Below are positions 21,774 through 33,816 of a stretch of DNA of 58,097 nt, piece by piece. The stretch comes from Prochlorococcus sp. AG-355-J09. Lineage in GTDB: Bacteria; Cyanobacteriota; Cyanobacteriia; PCC-6307; Cyanobiaceae. The position numbers and the translations under genes were made by a program. Every line of letters starts with the position of its first letter. Positions within the stretch are counted from its first letter, which is position 1. Where the stretch lies: assembly GCA_003278735.1 (NCBI GenBank), contig QCDO01000012.1, positions 1 through 58,097 on the forward strand, read 5' to 3'. The notes under the pieces were generated by a model. That model had not been told where the DNA came from and did not search any database. It worked only from the letters and a program-made list of their open reading frames with translations.

Positions 21774-22268
21774 TTACCTTTTTAGCGCAGAGTTGATTTC
21801 TTTTTTTATACTTTTTTGTTTTTCATCTTGCCGTTTGTCATATAATTTTTTCCCTTTGCCGACTCCAATAGTTAGTTTTATCCATGAGCCTTTTAAATAA
21901 AGAGATAATGGAACAATAGTCATTCCTTTTTTTTCAGTATTGGATTTCATTTTGATTATTTCTTTTTTATGCAGAAGCAACTTTCTATTTCTTAATGGAT
22001 CATGGTTAAAGAAAGACCCTACATTTTTATGTGGTGAAATGTGAACATTTAATAATAAGATCTCACCATCTCTAAATGAACAGTACCCATCTCTTAAGTT
22101 TGCTTTTCCGTTTCTAATGGACTTTACTTCAGTCCCTAAAAGTTCAATTCCAGCCTCAATTGTTTCAGATATTGCATATTGAAATTTTGCATATCTATTC
22201 TCAGCTAAAAGTTTAAAAATTTTTTCTTTGTTACTTTTTTTTTTAACTTTGTTTGAATTTTTTGCCAT
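21774..22268 (-). CDS. smpB: SsrA-binding protein SmpB
   Basis: Binds tmRNA and brings it to stalled ribosomes for trans-translation. 164 residues: basic N-terminal extension, then NRYAKFQYAISETIEAGIELLGTEVKSIRNGKANLRDGYC, the OB-barrel typical of SmpB, VHISPHKN, and the basic C-terminal tail (GKGKKLYDKRQDEKQKSIKKEI) that enters the mRNA channel. No ssrA is in the window. Lone minus-strand gene between plus-strand neighbours and bracketed by a perfect 14-bp inverted repeat. Confidence 0.95.
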   Translation of the reverse strand: MAKNSNKVKKKSNKEKIFKLLAENRYAKFQYAISETIEAGIELLGTEVKSIRNGKANLRDGYCSFRDGEILLLNVHISPHKNVGSFFNHDPLRNRKLLLHKKEIIKMKSNTEKKGMTIVPLSLYLKGSWIKLTIGVGKGKKLYDKRQDEKQKSIKKEINSALKR

Positions 22269-22293
22269 TTTAGTTATAAAAAATCTTTCTACT

Positions 22294-22307
22294 CAGAATA
22301 ATTGCAA
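22294..22307. repeat. Right arm of the 14-bp inverted repeat bracketing smpB
   Basis: CAGAATAATTGCAA, reverse complement of 21750-21763. It lies in the 52-base divergent gap between smpB and ruvB, so it would be in the smpB 5' leader or promoter. Confidence 0.8.
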
Positions 22308-22320
22308 TTAACCTTTCATT

Positions 22321-23379
22321 ATGGCAATAATTTCTTCCAATATAGGCGATAATGACTTTTCTCTTCGTAAAAAAGAGCTTAGGCTAGTTGATTCAAAAAG
22401 AATTACCGAAGAAAACAGAAATAAAAATCTGAATTTAGCGAGGCCTCTTACTTTAAAGGAATTTATTGGCCAAGAACAACTTAAATCTTCTTTAAAAATA
22501 GCTATAGATGCTTCAATTTTTAGAAAAGAACCTATGGAGCATACTCTTTTATACGGACAGCCTGGTTTAGGTAAGACTACTCTTGCTTTTTTGATAGCCC
22601 ATGAATTGAATACAAAATGTAGGATAGCGACTGCGCCAGCAATTGAAAGACCTAGAGATATCGTAGGTTTACTTCTCGGATTAAAAGATGGTGAAGTTTT
22701 ATTTATCGATGAGATACATCGCTTAAATAAGTTAACTGAAGAGTTGTTATATTCTGCAATGGAAGATTTTAGACTCGACTTAACCATGGGTGCTAATAGA
22801 GGAGCCCGTTGCAGAACAATTAATCTTCCTAGGTTTACTCTTATTGGCGCGACAACTAAATTAGCCTCAATAAGTGCACCTCTAAGAGATAGATTCGGTA
22901 TATCTCAAAAAATTGAATTTTACAAATATGATGAATTAAAACAGATAATTGTTAATTTCTCCCGATTAATAAATCTCAATTTAGATGATGAAGCATCTTA
23001 TCATTTAGCAAAGATATCTCGAGGGACTCCAAGAATTGCTTTAAGATTATTAAGACGAGTTAGAGATTATGCTCAGGTTGTTTATAAAAGTAATACGATC
23101 TCAGTGAATTTAATAAATAAAGCTTTAAATTCTTACCAAATAGACGAAAAAGGTTTGGATTCTTTAGATAGACACTATTTATCTTTTCTTAGGCAAAACG
23201 ATAATATTCCAACTGGCCTTGATTCAATTGCAGCTGGCTTAGGTGATGATTCTTCAATGTTAGAATTTGTAGTTGAGCCATATTTAATCAAAATTGGTTT
23301 TCTTAAAAGAACTCCTCGAGGAAGATTGCTCACTGCTATGGGGAAAAAGTACATTGAATCAAAAAATGATAACTTTTAA
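22321..23379 (+). CDS. ruvB: Holliday junction branch-migration helicase RuvB
   Basis: Hexameric AAA+ motor of RuvAB. Walker [10 protein letters not shown] is at 79-87, Walker [10 protein letters not shown] at 127-135, sensor 1 [20 protein letters not shown] follows, and the C-terminal winged helix contains [30 protein letters not shown]. 352 residues is full length. The family core begins near [11 protein letters not shown] (41-51), leaving a somewhat long N-terminal leader from the ATG at 22321. The 3' end overlaps the next gene by 14 bases. Confidence 0.96.
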   Translation: MAIISSNIGDNDFSLRKKELRLVDSKRITEENRNKNLNLARPLTLKEFIGQEQLKSSLKIAIDASIFRKEPMEHTLLYGQPGLGKTTLAFLIAHELNTKCRIATAPAIERPRDIVGLLLGLKDGEVLFIDEIHRLNKLTEELLYSAMEDFRLDLTMGANRGARCRTINLPRFTLIGATTKLASISAPLRDRFGISQKIEFYKYDELKQIIVNFSRLINLNLDDEASYHLAKISRGTPRIALRLLRRVRDYAQVVYKSNTISVNLINKALNSYQIDEKGLDSLDRHYLSFLRQNDNIPTGLDSIAAGLGDDSSMLEFVVEPYLIKIGFLKRTPRGRLLTAMGKKYIESKNDNF

Positions 23380-24154
23380 AAAAGTTAAGGTTTGTTTTTT
23401 AATAATTTTTGTTTTTTTGAATATTTTTTATATTGCACCATGCTATTCATTATCTTTGAGGGAGGATTTGTTTAAAAATGCATTAGATTTAAGTTCAAGC
23501 GGAAAATTTAATCTCGCTTTACAAGAATGGAATCAATACCTCGATTCTTATCCCGATGATGCTGCGGGTTTAAGCAATAGAGGAAATGTAAGACTTGTTA
23601 TAGGAGATTTGAAGGGATCAATAGATGACCAAAATAAGGCAATAAGTCTGGATCCTACGGAAATAGATCCCTACATTAACAGGGGGATAGCAGAGGAAGC
23701 ATTGGGTCTATGGTCGCAAGCGAAAAAAGATTATATGTTCGTTATTTCGCAAGATAGTAAAAATTTCTCTGCATTATATAATTTGGCTAATGTAGAAGGA
23801 TCTACATCACATTGGGAAAAAGCTAGAGATTTATTTTCAAAAGCTGCTTTATATAATCCTGGATTTGCTATGGCTAGATCGAGTATGGCGTTAGCAGATT
23901 TTCAGTTGGGTAACTTTGATGAATCTGAAAAAGAATTAAAAAAATTAATTAGACGTTATCCAACTTTTGCTGATGCTAGGGCCGCTTTAACAGCTTTGAA
24001 TTGGTCCAAGGGCGAATCTGGGAAAGCAGAAAGTAATTGGATAGCGGTAACTGAATTAGATCCTAGATATAGTGATGAAGAATGGTTGAAAAAAATAAGA
24101 AGATGGCCTCCACAACCAATTGGAGATTTAATGAACTTTATCGATTTAAAATAA
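23366..24154 (+). CDS. Exported tetratricopeptide-repeat protein
   Basis: 262 residues from the ATG at 23366, which lies inside the 3' end of ruvB; the frame is open further upstream, but that start would remove the signal peptide from the N-terminus. Lys-rich start, hydrophobic [20 protein letters not shown] (about 8-27), then TPR units: [64 protein letters not shown], two or three more. Probably a periplasmic or thylakoid-lumen scaffold. Partner unknown; the M20 hydrolase follows after 3 bases. Confidence 0.85.
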   Translation: MITFKKVKVCFLIIFVFLNIFYIAPCYSLSLREDLFKNALDLSSSGKFNLALQEWNQYLDSYPDDAAGLSNRGNVRLVIGDLKGSIDDQNKAISLDPTEIDPYINRGIAEEALGLWSQAKKDYMFVISQDSKNFSALYNLANVEGSTSHWEKARDLFSKAALYNPGFAMARSSMALADFQLGNFDESEKELKKLIRRYPTFADARAALTALNWSKGESGKAESNWIAVTELDPRYSDEEWLKKIRRWPPQPIGDLMNFIDLK

Positions 24155-24157
24155 GTT

Positions 24158-25342
24158 ATGAATAGAGATCAGTTTTATGAAAAAATTGATTCGTTTAATG
24201 ATGAATTAATTCACTTAAGAAGACATCTCCATGCACATCCGGAATTAAGTGGACTTGAAAATCAAACGGCAATTTTGATAAGTGGTTTTTTAAAAAATAT
24301 TGGTTGGAATGTTAGAGAATCTATTGGCAGGACGGGAGTTGTAGCTGATTTTGGGCCCTTAGATAAGGGCATTATAGGTTTAAGAGTAGATATGGATGCT
24401 TTGCCAATATTTGAGGAAACCAAATTAAGTTTTTCTTCAAAAGTAGATGGTGTCATGCATGCCTGTGGTCACGATTTGCATATATCGATTGGATTGGGGG
24501 TGGCAAAAATTATTAAGGATTTGAAATTAAACTTTGGGACTCGGATAATTTTTCAACCCGCTGAAGAAATTGCAAGCGGAGCTAGATGGATGATTAAGGA
24601 TGGTGCAATTAATGGTTTAACTCATATTTTGGGGGTCCATGTCTACCCAGATTTATCCGTGGGGACTATTGGTATTAAAGAGGGGAGTTTAACTGCAGCT
24701 GCTGGAGAACTTAAGGTAGAGATTAAAGGAAAATCAGGACATGGTGCTCGACCTTATGAAGGAGTTGATGCTATTTCGGCTGCCTCTAAAGTGATCTCGG
24801 GAATTCAAGAATCAATAACACGGAAATTAGATCCTTTAGATCCCGTGGTAATAACTTTTGGTAAAATTAATGGAGGCAATGCATTCAATGTTCTTGCAGA
24901 AAAAGTTAATTTAATTGGTACGGTTCGATGTACTAATCATAAACTATTTAAGAATATCGGTAATTGGCTCAATGAAAATATCACTTTATTAGCTAATAGT
25001 TGCGGCGCTGAAGCGAAAGTAATATTTAGAGAAATCACTCCGGCAGTTAATAATAATTCTGAAATTAATAGAGTCCTCAGAGATTCGGGAATTAAGGTTT
25101 TGGGTCAAGAAAATGTTATCGAATTACAAAAACCATCATTAGGAGCTGAAGATTTCGCTGAATTTTTAAAAGATATACCTGGAGCTATGTTTAGGCTTGG
25201 CGTTTCCAGTTCAAATGGATGTGCTCCGCTTCATAGTTCTAAATTTGATCCAGATGAAAGAGCTATTGCTATTGGAATTAAAGTTGTAACAGAATCTATA
25301 GTAAAATTAAACAATGAAAAAATTAATGCAATTGGTAAATGA
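24158..25342 (+). CDS. M20-family amidohydrolase (N-acyl-amino-acid hydrolase type)
   Basis: Metal-dependent hydrolase of N-acyl amino acids or related amides. 394 residues: HLRRHLHAHPELSG near the start, LRVDMDALPIFEET with metal/structural Asp, HACGHDLHISI (metal His), QPAEEIASGARWMI (catalytic Glu pair), and the dimerisation domain with KSGHGARPYEGVDAISAAS. The motifs match the IAA-amino-acid hydrolase/hippuricase subgroup rather than carboxypeptidase G2; the actual substrate is not shown. ATGA overlap with the next small gene. Confidence 0.92.
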   Translation: MNRDQFYEKIDSFNDELIHLRRHLHAHPELSGLENQTAILISGFLKNIGWNVRESIGRTGVVADFGPLDKGIIGLRVDMDALPIFEETKLSFSSKVDGVMHACGHDLHISIGLGVAKIIKDLKLNFGTRIIFQPAEEIASGARWMIKDGAINGLTHILGVHVYPDLSVGTIGIKEGSLTAAAGELKVEIKGKSGHGARPYEGVDAISAASKVISGIQESITRKLDPLDPVVITFGKINGGNAFNVLAEKVNLIGTVRCTNHKLFKNIGNWLNENITLLANSCGAEAKVIFREITPAVNNNSEINRVLRDSGIKVLGQENVIELQKPSLGAEDFAEFLKDIPGAMFRLGVSSSNGCAPLHSSKFDPDERAIAIGIKVVTESIVKLNNEKINAIGK

Positions 25343-25554
25343 ATTTTAATAAAAGGTTTATTTTATCTTTTGTGGCTCCTTTCATGATCCTCATATCTTC
25401 TATCGGATTGATATTTAGGGAAAATTCCAAGAAGATTTTTTATTTACCTATCGGCTTAATGGGGATTGTAATTATTTTGGAGAGGGGTATAAGCAGACAA
25501 TTGGACAGGAAAAATATTTTAAAAAAGATAAAGTCTTATCAAAAAGTTAAATAA
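25339..25554 (+). CDS. Small membrane protein, unknown function
   Basis: 71 residues with two hydrophobic segments (about 8-24 LSFVAPFMILISSIGLI and 36-46 LPIGLMGIVII), separated by a short charged loop, and a basic C-terminus. Its ATG overlaps the stop of the M20 gene (ATGA), which suggests translational coupling. No known family recognised. Confidence 0.65.
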   Translation: MNFNKRFILSFVAPFMILISSIGLIFRENSKKIFYLPIGLMGIVIILERGISRQLDRKNILKKIKSYQKVK

Positions 25555-25624
25555 AATTACTTTATTTATTTTTACGCAACATGAGATGACTATTTTTTAG
25601 AAAAGAGCTATTAATAATATAAAT

Positions 25625-25706
25625 ACTAGGGGTGCTAAGAGTTTTAACTTAGCTGAGATCATACCCTTTGAACCTGAATCATTAAACTTGATGAAGGGAA
25701 GTGAAG
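25625..25706 (+). promoter_or_regulatory. TPP riboswitch (THI element) upstream of thiC
   Basis: The aptamer core is readable: AGGGGTGC (25628-25635), the conserved CTGAGATCATACCCTTTGAA around 25652-25672, and GATGAAGGGAAGTGA at 25690-25704. This is the thiamine-pyrophosphate aptamer that commonly controls thiC. Just downstream, the palindrome TTTGATCAAA (about 25708-25717) may belong to the expression platform; ATG of thiC is at 25753. Expected effect: repression when TPP is abundant. Confidence 0.93.
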
Positions 25707-25749
25707 ATTTGATCAAACTTTAGTAATAACACTTTTAAAAAATTTGTAA

Positions 25750-27123
<1,374 letters not shown>

Positions 27124-27137
27124 TTATCAATTAGTAG

Positions 27138-29144
27138 TTATAGAATTTCCTTCGTCTTATTAACTACGTTTTCGACAGTAAATCCAAAATTTTTCATACA
27201 TTCTCCACCTGGTGCTGATGCACCAAATCTGTCCATAGTAATACAAATCCCCTCAAAACCTGTATATTTATGCCATCCAAATGAATGGGCAGCTTCTACT
27301 ACAACTCTCTTTTTCACACTACTAGGTAAAACACTTTCTTTATAAGATTCTTCCTGCTCTTCAAAAAGTTCTACACAAGGCATAGAAACAACTCTAATTT
27401 TTTTACCTAAGCTTGAAATTTCCTTACTTGCTTCAATGCAAAGATTCAGTTCACTTCCAGTGCCAATAAATATTAGATCTGGTGTTCCTTCACAATCGGA
27501 AACTACGTATCCTCCTAGAGCAACTTTGTCGATCGAAGTATTTTCTTGATTAGGCATACCTTGTCTACTCAAACAAAGGGCAGAAGGTCTTTTTCGATTT
27601 TGAATTGCAAGCTTATAAGCTCCACTAGTCTCATTGCCATCTCCAGGTCTGAAAACAAGCATATTAGGCATGGCACGAAGAGAAGGGATAGTTTCAATAG
27701 GTTGATGTGTTGGGCCATCTTCTCCTACCCCAATTGAATCATGTGTTAAGACATAGATTACTCCTAATTCGCTTAGTGCCGAAAGCCTCATTGAGCCCCT
27801 CATATAATCAGCGAAAACAAGGAAGGTTCCACCATAAGGGATAAGACCACTGTTGTGATAAGCAATACCATTAAGTACAGCTGCCATTGCATGCTCTCGT
27901 ACACCAAAATGTAAATATCTTTTTTCAGGGCTATGTGGCTGGAATGATCCAGTTTCGCCTTTTATATCTGTGTAATTAGAGTGAGTTAAATCTGCAGATC
28001 CGCCAATTAATTCAGGTAGGTTAGGACCTAGAGCACCTAAACATATTTGTGAATGCTTTCTGGTGGCTAACCCTTTATCATCAGGCGAATAAGAGGGGAG
28101 ATCTGAGTCCCAATTTTCAGGTAATTGACCATCTAACATTCTTTTTAACTCTGTTCCTTCAGAGGGATATTTTTTTTGATATTCTTCAAATTTAGAATCC
28201 CATTCTTTCTCTAAATTTTCACCTTTGTTTATTGATTTTCTAAAATGTGCATATACTTCATCGGGTATTTCAAATGGAGCATATTCCCAATTTAGGAACT
28301 CTCTAGTTAATCCAGCTTCTTCTTCTCCAATAGCTGCTCCATGAATTCCAGCAGTATCTGATTTATTTGGAGAACCAAAACCTATGGTTGTAGAAATTTT
28401 TATAATTGAAGGCTTGTCTGTTATTAATTTTGCTTTTTTGATAGCTTCAGTGATTCCTTTAACATCATGATTCCCATCTTCAACATGTTGTACATGCCAT
28501 CCATAAGCTTCGTATCTTTTTAAGACATCTTCGGTAAAAGATACGTCGGTTCGTCCATCAATAGTTATTTGGTTATCATCATAAAGTGCAATTAATTTTC
28601 CAAGCTTAAGATGACCAGCTAACGAGCAGGCCTCCGATGCAATACCTTCTTGATTACAGCCATCACCCATTATTACGTAAGTATAGTGATCAACGATATT
28701 GCAATCAGGTTTATTGAATTTAGCTGCTAAGTGTGTTTCAGCTATTGCTAAACCAACTGCATTTGAAATTCCGGCTCCAAGAGGCCCAGCTGTAACTTCA
28801 ACACCTTCAGTTTCGAATGTTTCTGGATGTCCAGGAGTTTTTGATCCCCATTGCCTAAATTCCTTGATATCTTCTATGGAAACTGATTTATATCCTGTCA
28901 AATGAAGCAAGGAATATAACAACATGCAGCCATGACCAGCTGATAATACAAAACGGTCTCTATTGAACCATTTTGGGTTATTAGGGTTGTGATTAAGAAT
29001 GTTTTGCCATAAAGCATAACCCATAGGAGCACATCCCATTGGCAATCCAGGATGTCCACTATTAGATTTATTTACTGCATCTACAGCAAGCATTCTTATA
29101 CTATTTACACAAAGTGATTCTAATGAAACAGATGCAGCGACCAT
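27138..29144 (-). CDS. tktA: Transketolase
   Basis: TPP-dependent two-carbon transfer in the Calvin cycle and pentose phosphate pathway. 668 residues: [18 protein letters not shown] (29-46) with substrate-binding His, the TPP motif [24 protein letters not shown], the His in [10 protein letters not shown], the central domain with the conserved Glu in [19 protein letters not shown], and [15 protein letters not shown]. It is probably the single transketolase of the genome. Minus-strand order acpP-fabF-tkt; 43 bases separate it from fabF. Confidence 0.97.
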   Translation of the reverse strand: MVAASVSLESLCVNSIRMLAVDAVNKSNSGHPGLPMGCAPMGYALWQNILNHNPNNPKWFNRDRFVLSAGHGCMLLYSLLHLTGYKSVSIEDIKEFRQWGSKTPGHPETFETEGVEVTAGPLGAGISNAVGLAIAETHLAAKFNKPDCNIVDHYTYVIMGDGCNQEGIASEACSLAGHLKLGKLIALYDDNQITIDGRTDVSFTEDVLKRYEAYGWHVQHVEDGNHDVKGITEAIKKAKLITDKPSIIKISTTIGFGSPNKSDTAGIHGAAIGEEEAGLTREFLNWEYAPFEIPDEVYAHFRKSINKGENLEKEWDSKFEEYQKKYPSEGTELKRMLDGQLPENWDSDLPSYSPDDKGLATRKHSQICLGALGPNLPELIGGSADLTHSNYTDIKGETGSFQPHSPEKRYLHFGVREHAMAAVLNGIAYHNSGLIPYGGTFLVFADYMRGSMRLSALSELGVIYVLTHDSIGVGEDGPTHQPIETIPSLRAMPNMLVFRPGDGNETSGAYKLAIQNRKRPSALCLSRQGMPNQENTSIDKVALGGYVVSDCEGTPDLIFIGTGSELNLCIEASKEISSLGKKIRVVSMPCVELFEEQEESYKESVLPSSVKKRVVVEAAHSFGWHKYTGFEGICITMDRFGASAPGGECMKNFGFTVENVVNKTKEIL

Positions 29145-29187
29145 TGTTTTAAAAAAAGTTAAGTTGGAAATACAGAATTGGTTGTCT

Positions 29188-30432
29188 TCAATTCATTTTG
29201 CTGAAAGCAAGGCAAACATTGTGACCACCAAACCCGAAAGAATTTGAAAGAGCAACTCCTACTTGAGTTTCTCTTGCATTATTTGGTACATAATCAAGAT
29301 CACATTCAGGATCTCGATTTACGTAGTTAATTGTAGGAGGGATAAAATTATGTGTCAAAGAAAGTATACAAGCTACAGCTTCTATACCTCCTGAGCCTCC
29401 TAGGAGATGACCTGTCATCGACTTAGTAGAGCTTACAGGAATGAGGTAAGATCTGTCTCTAAAAATAGATTTAATTGCAGAAGTTTCATTTTTATCATTA
29501 GCTGATGTACTTGTTCCATGAGCATTTATGTAATCAACTTTTTCAAGGCTAAGACAAGCGTCTTCAAGTGCTAATTTGATAGCTTCTGCCCCTCCAATCC
29601 CTCCTGGAGATGGAGCAGTTATATGATGAGCATCACATGTTGTTCCATAACCAACTATTTCTGCATAAATTCTCGCATTCCTTTTTTGTGCATTTTCTAA
29701 AGTTTCTAAAACAAGAATTCCAGATCCCTCTCCAATAACAAAGCCATCTCTTTCTGCATCAAAAGGTCTGCTAGCGGTTTGAGGGCTTTCATTTCTGGAA
29801 GAAAGAGCTTTGGCACTGGCAAAACCAGCTACTCCCAGAGGTGTAATACTCGCTTCTGCTCCCCCACAGATCATTGCATCTGCTTTTCCAAGTTGAAGTA
29901 ATCTAAAAGAATCACCAATTGCATTTGAACCAGCAGCGCAAGCGGTGGAAACAGAGGAACTTGGTCCTTTTGCACCTAAAGCGATAGCAGCCAATCCAGT
30001 GGCCATATTTGGAATCATCATTGGGACTGTAAATGGACTGACTCTTTTAGGCCCTTTATGACTCAAAATTTGAGCTTGACTTTCCATAGTTAGTAAGCCT
30101 CCAACACCAGAACCAATAATCACTCCAATTCTTGATGCATTAGCTTCAGTAATTTCAAGTCCAGAATCATTAAAGGCTTGCTTTGCAGCAATCACTCCAA
30201 ACTGTGAAAAACGATCCCATCTTTTGGATTCTTTAGCTTCAATAAAATGCTCAGATTGGAGATTTTTTACTTCTGCAGCAAATTTGCAAGGGTGTAGTTC
30301 AGGATCAAAGAGAGTAATATCTGAAACCCCATTAGTACCTGTTTGAAGACCGACTAAATATTCATCAATGTTATTACCAATTGGAGTTACTGCTCCGATA
30401 CCAGTAATAACTACTCGATGGAAATTTGGCAT
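29188..30432 (-). CDS. fabF: 3-oxoacyl-[acyl-carrier-protein] synthase II
   Basis: Elongating condensing enzyme of type II fatty-acid synthesis. The catalytic triad is visible: C165 in [11 protein letters not shown]305 in [14 protein letters not shown] and H342 in [13 protein letters not shown], with K337 nearby. 414 residues is the normal length. Six bases separate it from the upstream acpP, the classic acpP-fabF pair. Confidence 0.97.
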   Translation of the reverse strand: MPNFHRVVITGIGAVTPIGNNIDEYLVGLQTGTNGVSDITLFDPELHPCKFAAEVKNLQSEHFIEAKESKRWDRFSQFGVIAAKQAFNDSGLEITEANASRIGVIIGSGVGGLLTMESQAQILSHKGPKRVSPFTVPMMIPNMATGLAAIALGAKGPSSSVSTACAAGSNAIGDSFRLLQLGKADAMICGGAEASITPLGVAGFASAKALSSRNESPQTASRPFDAERDGFVIGEGSGILVLETLENAQKRNARIYAEIVGYGTTCDAHHITAPSPGGIGGAEAIKLALEDACLSLEKVDYINAHGTSTSANDKNETSAIKSIFRDRSYLIPVSSTKSMTGHLLGGSGGIEAVACILSLTHNFIPPTINYVNRDPECDLDYVPNNARETQVGVALSNSFGFGGHNVCLAFSKMN

Positions 30433-30438
30433 CCTATA

Positions 30439-30678
30439 CTAACCTTTTTTTTCTTCGATGAATTTTACTGCATCGCCAACAGTTGCTATTCCTTCAGCTG
30501 CTTCATCAGGAATTTCGATGTCAAATGCTTCTTCAAGAGCCATTACTAATTCAACAGTATCTAAAGAATCTGCACCTAAATCATTTTGGAAATTTGAATC
30601 TGATTTGACTTCTCCTGCGTCAACGCTTAATTGTTCTGAAACAATAGAACAGACTTTTTCGAGGATTTCTTGTGACAT
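30439..30678 (-). CDS. acpP: Acyl carrier protein
   Basis: 79-residue acidic four-helix carrier. The phosphopantetheine attachment site is S38 in [19 protein letters not shown]. Head of the acpP-fabF pair and divergent from psaC across 133 bases, so one short region must contain a fatty-acid promoter and a strong photosystem promoter. Confidence 0.97.
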   Translation of the reverse strand: MSQEILEKVCSIVSEQLSVDAGEVKSDSNFQNDLGADSLDTVELVMALEEAFDIEIPDEAAEGIATVGDAVKFIEEKKG

Positions 30679-30769
30679 AGTTTATTGAAATTACTAATTA
30701 TCTATATGATTTTATGCCCTAGAGTTAACAAGAGTGAAGCATATCTTAATTTTTTTAATTTCTTTGTAA

Positions 30770-31057
<288 letters not shown>

Positions 31058-31137
31058 TTTTTATAGTGCAGTTTTAAGAGAGTCCATGTTTTAGTAAATA
31101 CGCATTTTATTTCAATATAATTGAAAAAAAAATTCGT

Positions 31138-33033
31138 ATGTGCGGAATAGTTGCTGTAACTGGGTATAAAAAAGCATTACCATTGTTAATAAATGGTTTA
31201 GAAAAACTTGAATACAGAGGTTATGATTCTGCAGGTATTGCAATAATAAATTCCGAAACAAATTTTATTTCTTGTAAAAAAGCAGAAGGAAAACTAAAGA
31301 ATTTAATAGGAAATCTTAATGATTATAATATTCCTGGAACTGTTGGTATAGGACATACAAGATGGGCAACTCATGGAAAGCCTGAGGTTAAAAATGCACA
31401 TCCTCATACCGATAGTTCAGGAAATATAGCAGTTGTTCAAAATGGCATTATTGAAAATTTCCAAGATTTAAAAAATAAATTAGAGAAAGAGGGTATTATT
31501 TTTAATTCTGATACAGATACCGAGGTAATTCCCCATCTAATTCAAAGAGAGTTAAATACATTAAATAAACTTAATCTCGAGAATAATGGGTCAACATTAT
31601 TAGTAGCTGTGAGAAATGTTTTATCGGATTTAGAAGGATCTTATGCTTTAGCAGTTTTATGGTCTGGTGCTCCAACCTCTTTGGTAGTTGCAAGAAGACA
31701 AGCACCCCTGATTATTGGTTTGGGTGAAGGAGAATTTATTTGTGCAAGTGATACGCCAGCCATTGCAAACTTTACGAATATTATTTTGCCTATGGAGGAT
31801 GAAGAAATAGCTTTGTTGACTCCGCTTGGAATTGAAATATATGACTCAAGCAACGAGAGACAATATAGAAATCCAGTTTCTTTAAAAGTCTCAGAGCAAA
31901 TAATGGATAAAATGAATTTCAAACACTTTATGTTGAAAGAGATATATGATCAGCCACAAACAGCAAAAAACTGGCTGGAAAATTATTTAACTAAGAACTC
32001 AGATAATGGTCAATATCAAATCAATTATCCATTTGACACAGATTATTTTGAATCAATAGAAAGAATTGAAATTATTGCTTGTGGTACAAGTAAACATGCT
32101 GCAATGGTGGGCAGCTTTTTATTAGAACAATTTTCAGGTATCCCCACAAATGTCTTTTATGCAAGTGAATTTCGATATTCACCGCCTCCACTATTACCAA
32201 ATACATTAACTATTGGAGTCACTCAATCCGGAGAAACTGCAGATACAATTGCGGCTATCGATATGGAAATTAAAAGACGTTCTTCAATTGAAAATAAAAA
32301 ATTTAAACCCAATCTTATTGCAATAACAAATAGAAAAGAGAGTTCCATAGGAAGGCAGATCTCAAATATAATTGATATCTGTGCAGGAATAGAAGTTGGA
32401 GTTGCGGCTACAAAAACTTTTTTTGCTCAATTACTTTCTTTTTATGGATTAGCCATAAAATTTGCTCAAATAAAAGGTAATCAAAGTCTTGATGAAATAG
32501 GCAAATTAATAAACGAACTCATAAAACTTCCGCCATTACTGGAAGATCTTTTAGAGAAACATAATAAATCTTCAGAAAAGCTAGCACATGAGTTTTTTAA
32601 TATTAAAGATGTTATTTTTTTGGGAAGAGGAATAAATTATCCTATTGCCCTTGAAGGCGCATTAAAACTTAAAGAAATCAGTTATATTCATGCAGCTGGA
32701 TATCCTGCTGGTGAAATGAAGCATGGTCCAATAGCTTTATTAGATAAAAAAGTACCTGTAATTTCTATTGCCTCACCTGGTGAGGTTTTTGATAAAGTGA
32801 TCAGCAATGCTCAAGAAGCAAAAGCTAGAGATTCATATTTGATTGGTATTGCTCCTGAATGTAATGGAACTGAAATCTTTGATTATTTAATGAAAGTTCC
32901 TTCCTCTAATGAATGGATTTCACCTCTACTTAATATACTGCCTTTACAATTATTGAGTTACCATATTGCAGCTCATAGGGGACTCGACGTGGATCAACCA
33001 AGAAATTTAGCTAAAAGTGTAACTGTTGAATAA
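31138..33033 (+). CDS. glmS: Glutamine-fructose-6-phosphate aminotransferase (isomerizing)
   Basis: First step to UDP-GlcNAc: makes glucosamine-6-phosphate from fructose-6-phosphate and glutamine. The N-terminal glutaminase begins MCGIVAVTGY, with the catalytic Cys exposed after Met removal, and shows GIGHTRWATHGKP. Two SIS sugar-isomerase domains follow: ACGTSKHAAMVGSF, TQSGETADTIAAI, and FLGRGINYPIALEGALKLKE. The C-terminus is the conserved DQPRNLAKSVTVE. 631 residues. I see no glmS ribozyme in the 80-base leader. Confidence 0.97.
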   Translation: MCGIVAVTGYKKALPLLINGLEKLEYRGYDSAGIAIINSETNFISCKKAEGKLKNLIGNLNDYNIPGTVGIGHTRWATHGKPEVKNAHPHTDSSGNIAVVQNGIIENFQDLKNKLEKEGIIFNSDTDTEVIPHLIQRELNTLNKLNLENNGSTLLVAVRNVLSDLEGSYALAVLWSGAPTSLVVARRQAPLIIGLGEGEFICASDTPAIANFTNIILPMEDEEIALLTPLGIEIYDSSNERQYRNPVSLKVSEQIMDKMNFKHFMLKEIYDQPQTAKNWLENYLTKNSDNGQYQINYPFDTDYFESIERIEIIACGTSKHAAMVGSFLLEQFSGIPTNVFYASEFRYSPPPLLPNTLTIGVTQSGETADTIAAIDMEIKRRSSIENKKFKPNLIAITNRKESSIGRQISNIIDICAGIEVGVAATKTFFAQLLSFYGLAIKFAQIKGNQSLDEIGKLINELIKLPPLLEDLLEKHNKSSEKLAHEFFNIKDVIFLGRGINYPIALEGALKLKEISYIHAAGYPAGEMKHGPIALLDKKVPVISIASPGEVFDKVISNAQEAKARDSYLIGIAPECNGTEIFDYLMKVPSSNEWISPLLNILPLQLLSYHIAAHRGLDVDQPRNLAKSVTVE

Positions 33034-33063
33034 TGAGTTTCTTAAAATTTTTCTTTTTTTAAT

Positions 33064-33603
33064 TTATAGCTCTAAAAGTCCATTTGGAGGATTGATGATT
33101 AGAAAATTATTTTTTATATCTACTAATGGGACTATTTCTTTAACAAATGGTATGAGAACTTTTTTTTGATTATTAAATAGTTCAATAACAAGTAAATTAT
33201 TTTTCTCATTTTCTAAATTGATAACTTTCCCAATTTTTTTTAATTCATCATTTTCTAAGATCTTGACCTCTAGATTAATAAGTTCTAATAAGTGAAATTC
33301 TTCTTTTTTTAATTTGGGTAGTGTATCCGCTTTAACAAGAATTTTAAAATTTTTCAATTGTTCTGCATTATTTCTTGTATTTATTCCTTGGAACTTAACT
33401 ATGAAGGTTTCTTTCCCAGGCTGTTTGAAACCAGATATAAGTTTTATTTTTGAAGGTGGTTCATTTTCTTTTTGCAACCACCTAATTCCCGGTTTTAAAA
33501 ATCTTTCTTCAAAATCACTTAGAGATTTAACCTTTACCTGTCCATTAATTCCATGACATGATGTTATCAATCCAACAGTCAACCATTCATTTTTGATTAT
33601 CAT
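33064..33603 (-). CDS. rimM: Ribosome maturation factor RimM
   Basis: 16S rRNA processing and 30S head assembly factor. 179 residues: N-terminal barrel with [26 protein letters not shown], then the PRC-barrel ([32 protein letters not shown]) and the conserved [14 protein letters not shown] near the end. Sequence is strongly Lys/Asn drifted but the order of blocks is right. Divergent from ndhS over 24 bases. Confidence 0.93.
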   Translation of the reverse strand: MIIKNEWLTVGLITSCHGINGQVKVKSLSDFEERFLKPGIRWLQKENEPPSKIKLISGFKQPGKETFIVKFQGINTRNNAEQLKNFKILVKADTLPKLKKEEFHLLELINLEVKILENDELKKIGKVINLENEKNNLLVIELFNNQKKVLIPFVKEIVPLVDIKNNFLIINPPNGLLEL

Positions 33604-33627
33604 ATATTGTATTAGAAAAAGTGTTTT

Positions 33628-33813
33628 ATGGAATTATCTACTAAACCCATACTCCCTGGATCTTTTGTTGTTGTAAAAGACACCAATTCTATTTATAGAG
33701 GATATAAAGGGTTTGTACAAAGAGTTACAAGAAAAAAAGCAGCGGTTCTGTTTGAAGGAGGTAATTGGGATAAACTCATAACTTTTCAGATAACAAATTT
33801 AGAAATAGTATAA
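33628..33813 (+). CDS. ndhS: NDH-1 ferredoxin-binding subunit NdhS
   Basis: 61 residues forming an SH3-like barrel: [46 protein letters not shown]. This is the pattern I know for NdhS (CRR31 in plants), the peripheral subunit that helps photosynthetic NDH-1 take electrons from ferredoxin in cyclic flow. Identification is from recalled similarity of a very short protein, so check it. Convergent on rnc with a 3-base gap. Confidence 0.75.
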   Translation: MELSTKPILPGSFVVVKDTNSIYRGYKGFVQRVTRKKAAVLFEGGNWDKLITFQITNLEIV

Positions 33814-33816
33814 AAA

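Noticed and set aside
22308..22787. 159-residue minus-strand frame opposite ruvB
   Set aside because: Antisense of the conserved RuvB AAA+ core; no known domain.
31058..31137. glmS ribozyme in the glmS leader
   Set aside because: The 80-base leader is A/T-rich and lacks the ribozyme core sequences and length.
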